DNA of 64,000 nucleotides from Pseudomonas putida. Lineage in GTDB: Bacteria; Pseudomonadota; Gammaproteobacteria; Pseudomonadales; Pseudomonadaceae. Below the pieces are notes generated by a model that was not told the DNA's origin, made no database searches, and was given only the letters and a program-made list of their open reading frames with translations. Positions 19,745 to 28,828 of the stretch are shown piece by piece. Each line of letters begins with the position of its first letter. Positions within the stretch are counted from its first letter, which is position 1. Made by a program: the position numbers and the translations under genes. Location: contig NZ_SMTE01000001.1 in the NCBI RefSeq assembly GCF_004357765.1, positions 1 through 64,000 on the forward strand, in the 5' to 3' direction.

Positions 19745-21406
19745 ATGACTACAACCAAGAATCCACCGCCGCAATGGTCGCGGCGACGCGCCGAAAAGCA
19801 GCGCCGCCTGGACCAGGTCAGCCACCTCGCCGACGGCGTGGTACTGCCGACCGAGCGCATCGTCGAGGCTCTGCAGTTGCTCATCGCGCCCGGCGACCGC
19901 GTGGTGCTGGAAGGCAACAACCAGAAACAGGCCGATTTTCTATCCCGCTCGCTGGCCAAGGCTGACCCGGAGCGTCTGCACGATCTGCACATGATCATGC
20001 CCAGCGTGAGCCGGGCCGAACACCTCGACCTCTTCGAGCGGGGCATCGCCCGCAAGCTCGATTTCTCCTTCGCTGGTCCCCAGAGCCTGCGCATCGGCCA
20101 GTTGCTCGAAGATGGCCTGCTCGAAGTGGGCGCCATCCACACCTATATCGAACTGTATTCGCGCCTGCTGGTGGATCTGATTCCCAACGTCACCCTGGTC
20201 GCCGGCTTCATGGCCGACCGCGATGGCAACCTCTACACCGGCCCAAGCACCGAGGACACGCCGGCGCTGGTGGAGCCCGCGGCGTTCAGCGACGGCATCG
20301 TCATCGCCCAGGTCAACCAACTGGTAGACCGCGTGGATGACCTGCCACGGGTGGACATCCCGGCGTCTTGGGTCGATTTCGTGGTGGTGGCCGACCAGCC
20401 GTTCTACATCGAGCCGTTGTTCACCCGAGACCCGCGCCACATCAAGCCGGTGCACGTGCTGATGGCGATGATGGCGATCCGCGGGATCTATGAGAAACAC
20501 CAGGTGCAGTCGCTCAACCACGGAATCGGCTTCAACACCGCGGCCATCGAACTGATCCTGCCGACCTACGGCGAGTCACTGGGGCTCAAAGGCAAGATCT
20601 GCCGCAACTGGACCCTCAATCCGCACCCGACGCTCATTCCCGCCATCGAAACCGGTTGGGTCGAAAGCGTGCACTGCTTCGGCACCGAACTGGGCATGGA
20701 GCACTACATCGCCCAGCGTCCAGACGTGTTCTTCACCGGTCGCGACGGCTCGATGCGCTCCAACCGCATGATGTGCCAGTTGGCTGGGCAGTACGCGGTC
20801 GACCTGTTCATCGGCGCGACCTTGCAGGTCGATGGCGATGGCCATTCTTCCACGGTGACCCGCGGACGTCTGGCTGGCTTCGGCGGCGCCCCGAACATGG
20901 GCCATGACCCCCGTGGCCGCCGCCATGCGACGCCAGCCTGGTTGGATATGACGGTACCCGACACGATGCTCGAGCGCGGTCGCAAGCTGGTCGTGCAAAT
21001 GGTCGAAACCTACCAGGAAGGCGGCAAGCCCACCTTCGTCGAGACCCTCGACGCAGTCGGCGTGGCGAAGCAGGCGGGCATGCCTCTGGCACCGGTGATG
21101 ATCTACGGCGATGACGTCACCCACCTGCTGACCGAAGAGGGCATTGCCTATCTGTACAAGGCCCGCACCCTCGAAGAGCGCCGGCAGATGATCGCCGCTG
21201 TCGCCGGCGTCACCGCCATCGGCTTGCGGCACGACCCCAAGGACACTTTGCGCCTGCGCCAGCAAGGGCTGGTGGCGCTGCCAGAAGACCTCGGCATCCG
21301 CCGCACCGATGCCAACCGTGAGCTCCTGGCCGCGCGTAGCATCGCCGATCTGGTCGAATGGTCCGGCGGTCTCTACAACCCGCCTGCGCGCTTCAGGAGC
21401 TGGTGA
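19745..21406 (+). CDS. mdcA: Malonate decarboxylase alpha subunit (acetyl-S-ACP:malonate ACP transferase)
   Basis: Exchanges acetyl for malonyl on the carrier protein MdcC. It is the CoA-transferase-like subunit of the biotin-independent malonate decarboxylase. 553 residues; conserved stretches include [16 protein letters not shown] near 55, [21 protein letters not shown] near 150 and [25 protein letters not shown] near 320. ATG 19745 is chosen over an in-frame GTG 12 bases earlier because GTGGAG then serves as the ribosome binding site. First gene of the operon; the stop overlaps the mdcB start. Confidence 0.96.
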   Translation: MTTTKNPPPQWSRRRAEKQRRLDQVSHLADGVVLPTERIVEALQLLIAPGDRVVLEGNNQKQADFLSRSLAKADPERLHDLHMIMPSVSRAEHLDLFERGIARKLDFSFAGPQSLRIGQLLEDGLLEVGAIHTYIELYSRLLVDLIPNVTLVAGFMADRDGNLYTGPSTEDTPALVEPAAFSDGIVIAQVNQLVDRVDDLPRVDIPASWVDFVVVADQPFYIEPLFTRDPRHIKPVHVLMAMMAIRGIYEKHQVQSLNHGIGFNTAAIELILPTYGESLGLKGKICRNWTLNPHPTLIPAIETGWVESVHCFGTELGMEHYIAQRPDVFFTGRDGSMRSNRMMCQLAGQYAVDLFIGATLQVDGDGHSSTVTRGRLAGFGGAPNMGHDPRGRRHATPAWLDMTVPDTMLERGRKLVVQMVETYQEGGKPTFVETLDAVGVAKQAGMPLAPVMIYGDDVTHLLTEEGIAYLYKARTLEERRQMIAAVAGVTAIGLRHDPKDTLRLRQQGLVALPEDLGIRRTDANRELLAARSIADLVEWSGGLYNPPARFRSW

Positions 21407-22287
21407 TGATGGCACTCAACCTTGTGGCAACGGGCATGCACGCGAAGCGGTCAGCCCAGAACAGCGACGTCGCCTTGGCCGACCATCTGGCCGACCTGGC
21501 AGTCGAAGCCCTCATCGACGAGGCCGATCTGTCGCCCAAACCGGGCCTGGTCGACCGGCGCGGCAGCGGCGCCCATGCCGACATGAGCCTGAGCATGATG
21601 CACGCCTCGGCCTTGGCACTGTGGCCCTGCCTGCGGGCAATGGCCGAAGCCGCCCAGGCCCACGCTACGATCGGCGTGCCGCTGCGCGCCGCGCTGGGCC
21701 GTATCGGCAGGGAAGGCGAAGCGGCGATGCTGGCGACCACCGGCGGGGTCAACACCCATCGGGGTGCGATCTGGGCGCTCGGCCTGCTGGTGGCGGCCCG
21801 TGCCCTGGACAGCGAGGCCGATCCCCAGGCGCTGGCCGCGCGGGCAGGGCGAATCGCCCTGATCGCCGACCCATACGTCAGCGCTGGCGACAGCCATGGT
21901 AGCCAGGTCCGCCAGCGTTATGGCGCCGGCGGCGCCCGCGAGCAGGCCCAGCAGGGGTTTCCTGCGGTCATCGACCACGGCTTGGTGCAACTGCATCGCA
22001 GCCGCGCCAATGGCGCCAGCGAAAACCATGCACGGCTCGATGCCTTGCTCGCGATCATGGCCGCCCTTAGCGACACCTGCGTGCTCTGGCGGGCCGGTGC
22101 CGATGGTTTGCAAGCCGTGCAGCAGGGCGCGCGCAACGTGCTCGGCGCAGGTGGCAGTGCCACGCTGGCGGGCCGTCGTCTGCTGCGTGTGCTGGACGCC
22201 CAGTTGCTGCAACTCAACGCTTCTCCGGGGGGCGCTGCCGACCTGCTGGCCGCCTGCCTGTTCCTCGACAAAGCCGGGAGCCTGTGA
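21406..22287 (+). CDS. mdcB: Triphosphoribosyl-dephospho-CoA synthase
   Basis: Makes the precursor 2'-(5''-triphosphoribosyl)-3'-dephospho-CoA of the prosthetic group that is later attached to MdcC. 293 residues of the CitG/MdcB family, with [21 protein letters not shown] near 40-60 and [16 protein letters not shown] near 110-125. Start 21406 overlaps the mdcA stop (TGATG) and is preceded by AGGAG; the frame is open to 21358 but that part has no support. Confidence 0.94.
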   Translation: MMALNLVATGMHAKRSAQNSDVALADHLADLAVEALIDEADLSPKPGLVDRRGSGAHADMSLSMMHASALALWPCLRAMAEAAQAHATIGVPLRAALGRIGREGEAAMLATTGGVNTHRGAIWALGLLVAARALDSEADPQALAARAGRIALIADPYVSAGDSHGSQVRQRYGAGGAREQAQQGFPAVIDHGLVQLHRSRANGASENHARLDALLAIMAALSDTCVLWRAGADGLQAVQQGARNVLGAGGSATLAGRRLLRVLDAQLLQLNASPGGAADLLAACLFLDKAGSL

Positions 22288-22288
22288 C

Positions 22289-22588
22289 ATGGAAACCCTG
22301 ACCTTCAAATACCCCGCCGCCGAACCCGGACGCGGCCGCACCCTGGTCGGTTGCGTCAGTTCCGGCGACCTCGAAGTGCTGATCGAGCCGGGCAATCCCG
22401 GCAGCCTGGACATTCAGGTGGTGACTTCGGTCAACGGCAGCGCTGCCCGTTGGACGCAGTTGTTCCAGCGCCTGTTCGAAGGCCGCAGCTTGCCGGCCGT
22501 GAAGATCGATATCCACGACTTCGGCGCCACTCCGGGCGTGGTGCGCTTACGCTTGGAACAAGGATTCGAGGAGATCACCCATGACTGA
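22289..22588 (+). CDS. mdcC: Malonate decarboxylase acyl-carrier protein (delta subunit)
   Basis: 99-residue carrier that holds acetyl or malonyl on its phosphoribosyl-dephospho-CoA arm. The attachment region VSSGDLEVLIEP (about 23-34) is present, with Ser25 as the expected modified residue. It sits one base after the mdcB stop and overlaps mdcD by 8 bases. The longer frame reading in from 21896 is a shadow of mdcB. Confidence 0.94.
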   Translation: METLTFKYPAAEPGRGRTLVGCVSSGDLEVLIEPGNPGSLDIQVVTSVNGSAARWTQLFQRLFEGRSLPAVKIDIHDFGATPGVVRLRLEQGFEEITHD

Positions 22589-23429
22589 TTCCGAACGTCT
22601 GCTGCAAAGCCGCAGCTTCGTCGAGCTCGGCGCGCGCCAGCGTGCCCAGGCCTTGCTCGATCCGGACACGTTCCGCGAGTTGCTCGGTCCGTTCGACCGC
22701 CTAATGTCGCCCTGGCTGCCACGCCAAGGCATCGTGCCCCAGGCCGATGACGGCGTGGTCATCGCCAAGGGGCGCCTGGCCGGGCGCAACGCAGTAGTGG
22801 CTGCAATCGAAGGTGGTTTTCAGGGGGGCAGTATGGGCGAAGTGGGCGGCGCCAAGATCGCCGCTGCCCTTGAGCTGGCCATCGAGGACAACCGTAACGG
22901 CATCCCTACCTGCGCCGTGCTGCTCCTGGAAACCGGCGGTGTGCGCCTGCAGGAAGCCAACCTTGGCCTGGCGGCGATCGCCGAGATCCAGGCGGCGATC
23001 GTCCAGTTGCGTGGCCACCAGCCGGTGATCGGGTTGATCGCAGGTTCGGTCGGCTGTTTCGGTGGCATGTCCATCGCCGCCGGGCTGTGCAGTCACCTTT
23101 TGGTCACCCGCGAAGCGCGCCTGGGGCTCAATGGCCCGCAGGTCATCGAACAGGAGGCGGGCATCGACGAGTACGATGCCAAGGACCGTCCATTCATCTG
23201 GAGCCTGACCGGCGGCGAGCAGCGTCATGCCAGTGGCTTGGCCGATGCCTACGTGTCCGACGACCTGACCGCTGTGCGCGAGCAGGTGCTGCAGCTGTTG
23301 CAGGCGCCCAGCGCTGCCCGCGCCAGCCGTCCTGACTGGTACCTCGAACGCTTGTCCAGCCTAGGCAGCGACGTCGCCCAACTCGACGGCGCCGACGTGC
23401 GTGCCCTCTATCAAGGAGATGCCCGATGA
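22581..23429 (+). CDS. mdcD: Malonate decarboxylase beta subunit
   Basis: 282 residues, carboxyltransferase-like crotonase fold. With MdcE it decarboxylates malonyl-S-ACP to acetyl-S-ACP. Recognisable segments are GGSMGEVGGAKIAAALELA near 82-100, LLLETGGVRLQEANLGL near 115-130 and GSVGCFGGMSIAAGL near 155-170. It overlaps mdcC (8 bases) and mdcE (ATGA). GAGGAG precedes the ATG. Confidence 0.95.
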   Translation: MTDSERLLQSRSFVELGARQRAQALLDPDTFRELLGPFDRLMSPWLPRQGIVPQADDGVVIAKGRLAGRNAVVAAIEGGFQGGSMGEVGGAKIAAALELAIEDNRNGIPTCAVLLLETGGVRLQEANLGLAAIAEIQAAIVQLRGHQPVIGLIAGSVGCFGGMSIAAGLCSHLLVTREARLGLNGPQVIEQEAGIDEYDAKDRPFIWSLTGGEQRHASGLADAYVSDDLTAVREQVLQLLQAPSAARASRPDWYLERLSSLGSDVAQLDGADVRALYQGDAR

Positions 23430-24217
23430 ACCGTGCCCTCAATTGGCTCCCTGGCCTGGCTGGCGGCGAAAGCCTGCCTGGCTATCCCGCTTCGCTGCGG
23501 GTGGTCGACGCGGAACTGGACAATCGTCTGGCACGCTTCATCGCGGTGGTGCCCGATGCCGACAACCCCTTTCCCCGGGCTCGCGCCGGCGAGGTCGGAT
23601 TGCTCGAGGGCTGGGGCCTGGCCAAGGCGGTGAACGAGGCCGTGGCGGCGGATCGGCATGGCGAAAAACGCGCCATCGTCGCCGTCATCGATGTGCCCAG
23701 CCAGGCCTATGGCCGTCGCGAAGAGGCGTTGGGGATCCACCAGGCACTGGCCGGCGCGGTCGAGGCCTATGCCCAGGCGCGGCTGGCCGGGCACCCGGTG
23801 ATCGGTCTGCTGGTAGGCAAGGCGATGTCGGGTGCGTTTCTCGCCCATGGCTACCAGGCGCAGCGGCTGATCGCCCTGGATGACAGCGGTGTGCTGGTGC
23901 ACGCCATGGGCAAGGCGGCGGCAGCGCGCATCACCTTGCGCAGCGTCGAACAACTCGAAGCCCTTGCCGCCGAGATTGCGCCGATGGCCTACGACCTGGA
24001 CAGCTATGCCTCCCTGGGGCTGTTGTGGCGCCGCTTGAGCGTCCAGGACGCCGAGTCGCCGACCCCGGCAGACATCGCCCAAGTGCGCGCCTGCCTGGCT
24101 GAGGCGGTCCGCGATATCGGCGCCTCCACCGACCTGACCTCGCGCCTGGACGGCGAGAACCGCCGCGCCTCTCGCGAGGTGCGGGCCCGTCTGCGCCAGC
24201 AGTGGCAGGAGGCGTGA
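23426..24217 (+). CDS. mdcE: Malonate decarboxylase gamma subunit
   Basis: 263 residues; forms the catalytic decarboxylase pair with MdcD. The N-terminal third includes LARFIAVVPDADNPFPRARAGEVGLLEGW. The crotonase-like middle has VIGLLVGKAMSGAFLAHGYQAQR near 130-150, and LDDSGVLVHAMGKAAAARITLRS follows. It overlaps mdcD by ATGA and is followed by mdcG after one base. Confidence 0.95.
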   Translation: MNRALNWLPGLAGGESLPGYPASLRVVDAELDNRLARFIAVVPDADNPFPRARAGEVGLLEGWGLAKAVNEAVAADRHGEKRAIVAVIDVPSQAYGRREEALGIHQALAGAVEAYAQARLAGHPVIGLLVGKAMSGAFLAHGYQAQRLIALDDSGVLVHAMGKAAAARITLRSVEQLEALAAEIAPMAYDLDSYASLGLLWRRLSVQDAESPTPADIAQVRACLAEAVRDIGASTDLTSRLDGENRRASREVRARLRQQWQEA

Positions 24218-24218
24218 G

Positions 24219-24836
24219 ATGAATCCGCCACGCCCGCACGACCTGCTCTGGGGCATGACCCCGGCAGATTTGCCTGAGGACAGCCCAGAGTGGGCGAGGC
24301 AGGTGGTGGCTAGCGGGCAGCCAGTGGTCGTGCGCCGAGCATTGTGCGCGGCGGGCCTGGTGGCGGTGGGCGTGCGCGGGCAGGGGCGCGATCAGCGCCT
24401 GGGCGTCGTCATGCGGCTGATGGATATACAGTGCCAGTCAGGCCCGGAAGCGTTGCGCTGGCAAGGCGAGGAAAGCCCCTGGCCGGCACTCCGGGCCCTG
24501 GCCAGCGCAACGCCGGTACTCGATGCGACTGGCCTGGGCTGGGGGCCGACCGGCGGCGTGGGCTATTACCTGGCCACCGGTCAACAGGTCCTGCACCTGG
24601 ACAGTGATCTCGACCTGGTACTGCGTACGCCACGTTTCGTGGCGCGGAGCATGGCGCGTGACCTGCTGGATATTCTCGATCGCGGCCCCTGTCGCATCGA
24701 TGTTCAACTGGAAACGCCGGCTGGCGCCATTGCCTTGCGTGAATGGGCCAGCGGTGCTTCGCGGGTTTTGCTCAAGTCGGCCCACGGTGCGCGCTTGCTG
24801 GCCGATCCGTGGCGAGCCTGCGAGGACGCGGCATGA
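24219..24836 (+). CDS. mdcG: Phosphoribosyl-dephospho-CoA transferase (holo-ACP synthase)
   Basis: Attaches the prosthetic group made by MdcB to apo-MdcC. 205 residues with the nucleotidyltransferase motif DSDLDLVL at 128-135, whose acidic residues bind metal, and the family segment GLGWGPTGGVGY at 105-116. Its stop overlaps the mdcH start by ATGA. Confidence 0.93.
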   Translation: MNPPRPHDLLWGMTPADLPEDSPEWARQVVASGQPVVVRRALCAAGLVAVGVRGQGRDQRLGVVMRLMDIQCQSGPEALRWQGEESPWPALRALASATPVLDATGLGWGPTGGVGYYLATGQQVLHLDSDLDLVLRTPRFVARSMARDLLDILDRGPCRIDVQLETPAGAIALREWASGASRVLLKSAHGARLLADPWRACEDAA

Positions 24837-25753
24837 GCAGTCTGTTCGCCTTTCCTGGCCAGGGCGCCCAGCAGGCAGGCATGTTGCATCGCCTGCCTGC
24901 CGGGGCTCGGCCCTTGCTCGAAGCTGCCAGCGACGTGCTCGGCGAACAGGTGCTGGAGTTGGACAGCGAACAGGCCTTGCAGTCCACCCGTGCCGTGCAG
25001 CTGTGCCTGCTGCTCGCCGGAGTGGCCTGGGCTAACGAGTTGATCCAGCGCAGCCCGGCCCCGGACTATGTGGCTGGTTTGTCCATCGGTGCCTATCCGG
25101 CGGCGGTGGTGGCCGAGGCCTTGGATTTCACCGATGCCGTGCGCCTGGTGGCGCTGCGCGGCGAGCTGATGCAGCGCGCCTACCCGCAGGGCTATGGCAT
25201 GACCGCCTTGAACGGCCTGGACCTAGGCTGCGTCGAACAGTTGCTGGCCGAGGTTGGCGGCGAGGTCTTCGTTGCCAACCTCAACAGCGAAAACCAGATC
25301 GTGATCGCCGGTGCCGACGCCGCCATGGCCGAAGTGGCAGCGCGTGCTCGCCACCGAGGTCAGGGTGTGGCCCGTCGCCTGGCGGTGAGTGTGCCGTCGC
25401 ACTGCCGGCTGCTCGACGGCCCGGCCGCCGAACTGGCTGCTGCCTTCGCCAGCGTCACCGTGCGTCGCCCGCGCATCACGTATCTCAGTGGCAGCAGCGC
25501 ACGGCCGATCTTCGATCCACTACGCCTGCGCGACGATCTGGCCGGCAACATGGCACGGGTCGTCGATTGGCGTGCTACGTTGCGCAACGCCTATGAGCGT
25601 GGCGTGCGCCTGCATCTGGAAATGCCCCCCGGCAGCGTACTCAGTGGCTTGGCACGACCGGTGTTCGAACAGGGCCGCTGCCTGGCCCTGGAAATGACCT
25701 TGCCCGATACCGTCGACGCCTTGCTGCGTCAGGAGGTGAGCCGGCGCCAATAA
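24833..25753 (+). CDS. mdcH: Malonyl-CoA:ACP transacylase (epsilon subunit)
   Basis: Primes the carrier by transferring malonyl from malonyl-CoA to MdcC. 306 residues of the FabD/acyltransferase fold, with the entry motif FPGQGAQQAG (7-16), the nucleophile Ser84 in AGLSIGAYPA and the catalytic His near 189 in VPSHCRLLDG. Start 24833 overlaps the mdcG stop (ATGA); the longer frame from 24743 is inside mdcG. Confidence 0.94.
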   Translation: MSSLFAFPGQGAQQAGMLHRLPAGARPLLEAASDVLGEQVLELDSEQALQSTRAVQLCLLLAGVAWANELIQRSPAPDYVAGLSIGAYPAAVVAEALDFTDAVRLVALRGELMQRAYPQGYGMTALNGLDLGCVEQLLAEVGGEVFVANLNSENQIVIAGADAAMAEVAARARHRGQGVARRLAVSVPSHCRLLDGPAAELAAAFASVTVRRPRITYLSGSSARPIFDPLRLRDDLAGNMARVVDWRATLRNAYERGVRLHLEMPPGSVLSGLARPVFEQGRCLALEMTLPDTVDALLRQEVSRRQ

Positions 25754-25813
25754 CTGCCGTGTTTTTCGAAGGACAACAACAAGCAACTTCGACCCAACGC
25801 GAGGACAATAACA

Positions 25814-26215
25814 ATGATTATCTACGGTGTGGCCTTCCTGGCCTTGTGTACGCTTTTCGGCCTGTTCATCGGTGAGCTCCTGGGCAAGCTCCTGGGCATC
25901 CCGGCCAACGTCGGCGGTGTCGGTATCGCCATGCTCCTGCTCATCTTCCTCGGCAGCTACCTCAGCAAACGTGGCTTGTTCACCGGTAAAGCCGAACAGG
26001 GTGTGGAGTTCTGGAGCGCCATCTATATCCCGATCGTGGTGGCCATGGCGGCACAGCAGAACGTGCTCGGTGCGCTGTCTGGCGGGCCCATGGCCATTCT
26101 GGCAGGGACCGTGGCGGTCTTGGCGAGCTTCGCCATGGTGCCGCTGCTCGATCGCCTTGGGCAAAAGAAGCCTGAGGCGGTAACCGACAAATCCCTGACC
26201 ACGCCGCAACGGTGA
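25814..26215 (+). CDS. mdcL: Malonate transporter subunit MadL/MdcL
   Basis: The small subunit of the sodium-coupled two-component malonate importer. 133 residues with about four membrane helices; IGELLGKLLGIPANVGGVGIAM and FWSAIYIPIVVAMAAQQNV are family-typical. GAGGA precedes the ATG. It follows mdcH by 60 bases and runs into mdcM. Confidence 0.93.
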   Translation: MIIYGVAFLALCTLFGLFIGELLGKLLGIPANVGGVGIAMLLLIFLGSYLSKRGLFTGKAEQGVEFWSAIYIPIVVAMAAQQNVLGALSGGPMAILAGTVAVLASFAMVPLLDRLGQKKPEAVTDKSLTTPQR

Positions 26216-26220
26216 CCGCC

Positions 26221-26985
26221 ATGTACGAATCCATGATTAAAGTGATCAACGGTTACGGTCTGATCAGCGGCTTCGCCGTCATCGGCGTGACCATGTGGTT
26301 GTCCTACTGGTTGAGCGCGAAACTCACCCACGGCCGTCTGCACGGCTCGGCGATCGCCATCTTCCTGGGGCTGGTGCTGTCTTATTTCGGCGGTGTGATG
26401 ACCGGTGGGCATAAGGGGTTGGTGGACATCCCGTTGCTCTCTGGTGTTGGCTTGCTGGGCGGGGCGATGTTGCGTGATTTCGCGATCGTCGCCACGGCCT
26501 TCGGCGTCAACATCGACGAACTCAAGCGCGCTGGGGTATCTGGCGTCATCTCGTTGTTCTTCGGTATCGCCGTTTCGTTCGTGGCGGGTGTCGGCGTGGC
26601 CATGGCATTCGGTTATACCGATGCGGTGAGCCTGACCACCATCGGTGCTGGCGCGGTGACCTATATCGTTGGCCCGGTGACCGGCGCGGCGATCGGTGCC
26701 AGCTCCGAAGTCATGGCCCTGTCGATTGCCGCAGGCCTGGTCAAGGCGATCCTGGTGATGGTGGTGACCCCCTTCGTGGCACCCATGATCGGTCTCAACA
26801 ACCCGCGCACGGCGGTGATCTTCGGTGGTTTGATGGGCACTTCCAGCGGCGTCGCCGGCGGCCTGGCCGCGACCGATCCGAAGCTGGTGCCCTACGGTTG
26901 CCTGACCGCTGCGTTCTACACTGCGCTGGGTTGCCTGCTCGGGCCGTCTCTGCTGTTTTTCATCATGCGCGCCATTGCGCTGTAA
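26221..26985 (+). CDS. mdcM: Malonate transporter subunit MadM/MdcM
   Basis: The large subunit of the malonate importer: 254 residues, mostly membrane helices, with VTYIVGPVTGAAIGASSEVMALS and GGLMGTSSGVAGGLAATDPKLVPYG. ATG 26221 gives the family-usual length and has GGTGA upstream. A GTG at 26212 overlapping the mdcL stop is the alternative. Last gene of the plus-strand operon; 17 bases separate it from convergent mdcR. Confidence 0.93.
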   Translation: MYESMIKVINGYGLISGFAVIGVTMWLSYWLSAKLTHGRLHGSAIAIFLGLVLSYFGGVMTGGHKGLVDIPLLSGVGLLGGAMLRDFAIVATAFGVNIDELKRAGVSGVISLFFGIAVSFVAGVGVAMAFGYTDAVSLTTIGAGAVTYIVGPVTGAAIGASSEVMALSIAAGLVKAILVMVVTPFVAPMIGLNNPRTAVIFGGLMGTSSGVAGGLAATDPKLVPYGCLTAAFYTALGCLLGPSLLFFIMRAIAL

Positions 26986-27002
26986 GGCAGTGCTGCCTGG
27001 CC

Positions 27003-27917
27003 TCAGGTCAGGGCGGCGCTGTACATCCGGCATTCGGCCAGTAACGCCAACAGGTTCGGCTCGCGCTCGCGGGCCTTGAGAAACACCACGCCGATATGCT
27101 GCTGCAGCCGGTAGCGCGGCTGCAGCGGGATCAACCGCACGCGGTTTTCATACACGGCGGCGATGCGCCCTGGCAGCAGGGCGAAGCCGACGCCAGAGCT
27201 GACCATGCTGAGGAGGGTGAAGATGTCGTTGACCTGCATCGCCACCTTCGGTTCGAAACCGGCCTGCTGGAACACCCGCGCACCGTCACGGTGAGTGGCG
27301 AAGCCTTGGGTCAGGGTGATGAAGGTCGAGTCGGCCAGGTCGGCCAGGTCGACCTCGGCCTGCTCGGCGAAGGGGGAATCGATGGGTACGGCCAGAAAGA
27401 TATTGTCGGAGAACAGCGGCAACTGCGCACAGGTCGGGTCGTTGATGCTGTCGTCCAACGATACCAAGATCGCCTCGAGTTCATGGTTCTTCAGGCGCTG
27501 CAGCAAATCGACGTTCGAGCCCAGGTTGAGATCGATGTTGAGCTCGCTGCGGCGCAGCTTCAAGCCCATGACCAACTTCGGGACGGTCTTGACGGTCAGC
27601 GAGTAGAGGGCGCCGAGACGAAAACGCTCGGCATAGAACCCTGCTGCCTCGCGAGTCTGACGTACCAGCTGCTCGGCATCCTGGATCAATTGCCGGGCCT
27701 TTTTCTCCAGTACGTAGGCGCTTTCCAAAGGGATCAACTGGCGGCCTTCATGCTTGAACAAGGGACAACGCAGGGCACTTTCCAGGGAATGGATCGCCCG
27801 GTGTACGCTGACCGCGCTGGTCGAAAGCTCGGCAGCGGCCCGGCCCAGGTTGCCGCTGCGCATGAAGGCGAGAAAGGTTTCCAGTTTCTTCAGGGTCAGT
27901 TCTTCGTCGATCAGCAT
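27003..27917 (-). CDS. mdcR: LysR-family regulator of malonate genes
   Basis: 304 residues: an N-terminal winged helix-turn-helix (about 8-65, LKKLETFLAFMRSGNLGRAAAELSTSAVSVHRAIHSLE) and a C-terminal effector-binding domain. Its position at the distal end of the mdc operon, in the opposite orientation, matches MdcR in other malonate loci, where it activates the operon in response to malonate. The target site suggested here is the dyad at 19545-19575. Confidence 0.88.
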   Translation of the reverse strand: MLIDEELTLKKLETFLAFMRSGNLGRAAAELSTSAVSVHRAIHSLESALRCPLFKHEGRQLIPLESAYVLEKKARQLIQDAEQLVRQTREAAGFYAERFRLGALYSLTVKTVPKLVMGLKLRRSELNIDLNLGSNVDLLQRLKNHELEAILVSLDDSINDPTCAQLPLFSDNIFLAVPIDSPFAEQAEVDLADLADSTFITLTQGFATHRDGARVFQQAGFEPKVAMQVNDIFTLLSMVSSGVGFALLPGRIAAVYENRVRLIPLQPRYRLQQHIGVVFLKAREREPNLLALLAECRMYSAALT

Positions 27918-27999
27918 GCCGAAGGCTCAGGTAGGATTGCCCCGATCATGCCACAGAAGGTCACTGCCCGGGGCGGGCCTTCGCCGAGGCGCTTGTCGC

Positions 28000-28143
28000 T
28001 CAACCATCGGATTGTTCCTCCGGCGGCACTTGCCCCTCCGGCCAATCAGGCGCCTCCTGTTCAGGCTCAGGCGTAGGCACTGGCTCACCGGGGTCATGGG
28101 GTATCTCGTCGACATAGGGATCGGGGTGATTGGGGTGGGTCAT
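28000..28143 (-). CDS. Small acidic Pro/Glu-rich protein (47 aa)
   Basis: Starts MTHPNHPDPYVDEIPHDPGE and is built almost wholly of Pro, Glu, Asp and Gln, so it is probably disordered. AGGAG lies 8 bases before the ATG, which is the main reason to call it. The frame is open well upstream, but only this start has a good ribosome binding site. I recognise no domain. It is divergent from crtZ and not obviously part of either neighbour. Confidence 0.6.
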   Translation of the reverse strand: MTHPNHPDPYVDEIPHDPGEPVPTPEPEQEAPDWPEGQVPPEEQSDG

Positions 28144-28276
28144 GGCAGGTCTCCTGGTTGATGTCGTGCGGTAGGCAGCGGTCGCCCCAGGACTGTTCAG
28201 TCGGATTCGCCGAGCGGGGGAACGTCGAGCCACGCAGACACTCCATTGCAGCAACGGCGCAAAACGGAATCTTGCC

Positions 28277-28828
28277 ATGCTCATCAGCGCGATCAGCTTT
28301 TTCACCACCTTGGTTGCCATGGAGGTCGTCGCCTACCTGGTGCACAAGTACGTCATGCATGGGGTGGGGTGGGGTTGGCATCGCTCTCACCACCAACCAC
28401 GCCATGGTGCATTCGAGAAAAACGATCTGTTCGCGGTGGTGTTCGCGGTGCTGGCCATTGCCCTGATCGCCCTGGGCAGCGCCGGGCTGTTTCCTTTGCA
28501 GTGGATCGGCGCGGGCATGACGGGATATGGCGCGCTGTACTTCATCGCCCATGATGGCCTGGTGCATCGGCGCTGGCCGCTGCGTTGGGTGCCCCGCAGC
28601 GGTTACCTCAAGCGGTTGTACCAGGCTCACCTGATGCACCATGCGGTACAAGGCCGTGACGGCTGCGTATCGTTCGGGTTCCTGTATGCCCCGCCTATCG
28701 AGCGCTTGCGCCGTCAGTTGCGCGCGCGCCATGACGGGCCGCTATCCCGCCAGGACGCTGCCAGAGTCGCCCGTCCCGAGCCTGGGCACGGCACAGCCGA
28801 CGCGTCAGCGAGCGCCACAGACCGCTGA
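28277..28828 (+). CDS. crtZ: Beta-carotene hydroxylase
   Basis: Hydroxylates both rings of beta-carotene to give zeaxanthin; an inner-membrane di-iron enzyme of the fatty-acid hydroxylase type. 183 residues with all four His motifs: HKYVMH (23-28), HRSHH (35-39), HDGLVH (92-97) and HLMHH (118-122). GCVSFGFLYAPPIERL is typical of CrtZ. It runs opposite to crtB, and the two coding regions overlap for 134 bases at their 3' ends. Confidence 0.94.
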   Translation: MLISAISFFTTLVAMEVVAYLVHKYVMHGVGWGWHRSHHQPRHGAFEKNDLFAVVFAVLAIALIALGSAGLFPLQWIGAGMTGYGALYFIAHDGLVHRRWPLRWVPRSGYLKRLYQAHLMHHAVQGRDGCVSFGFLYAPPIERLRRQLRARHDGPLSRQDAARVARPEPGHGTADASASATDR

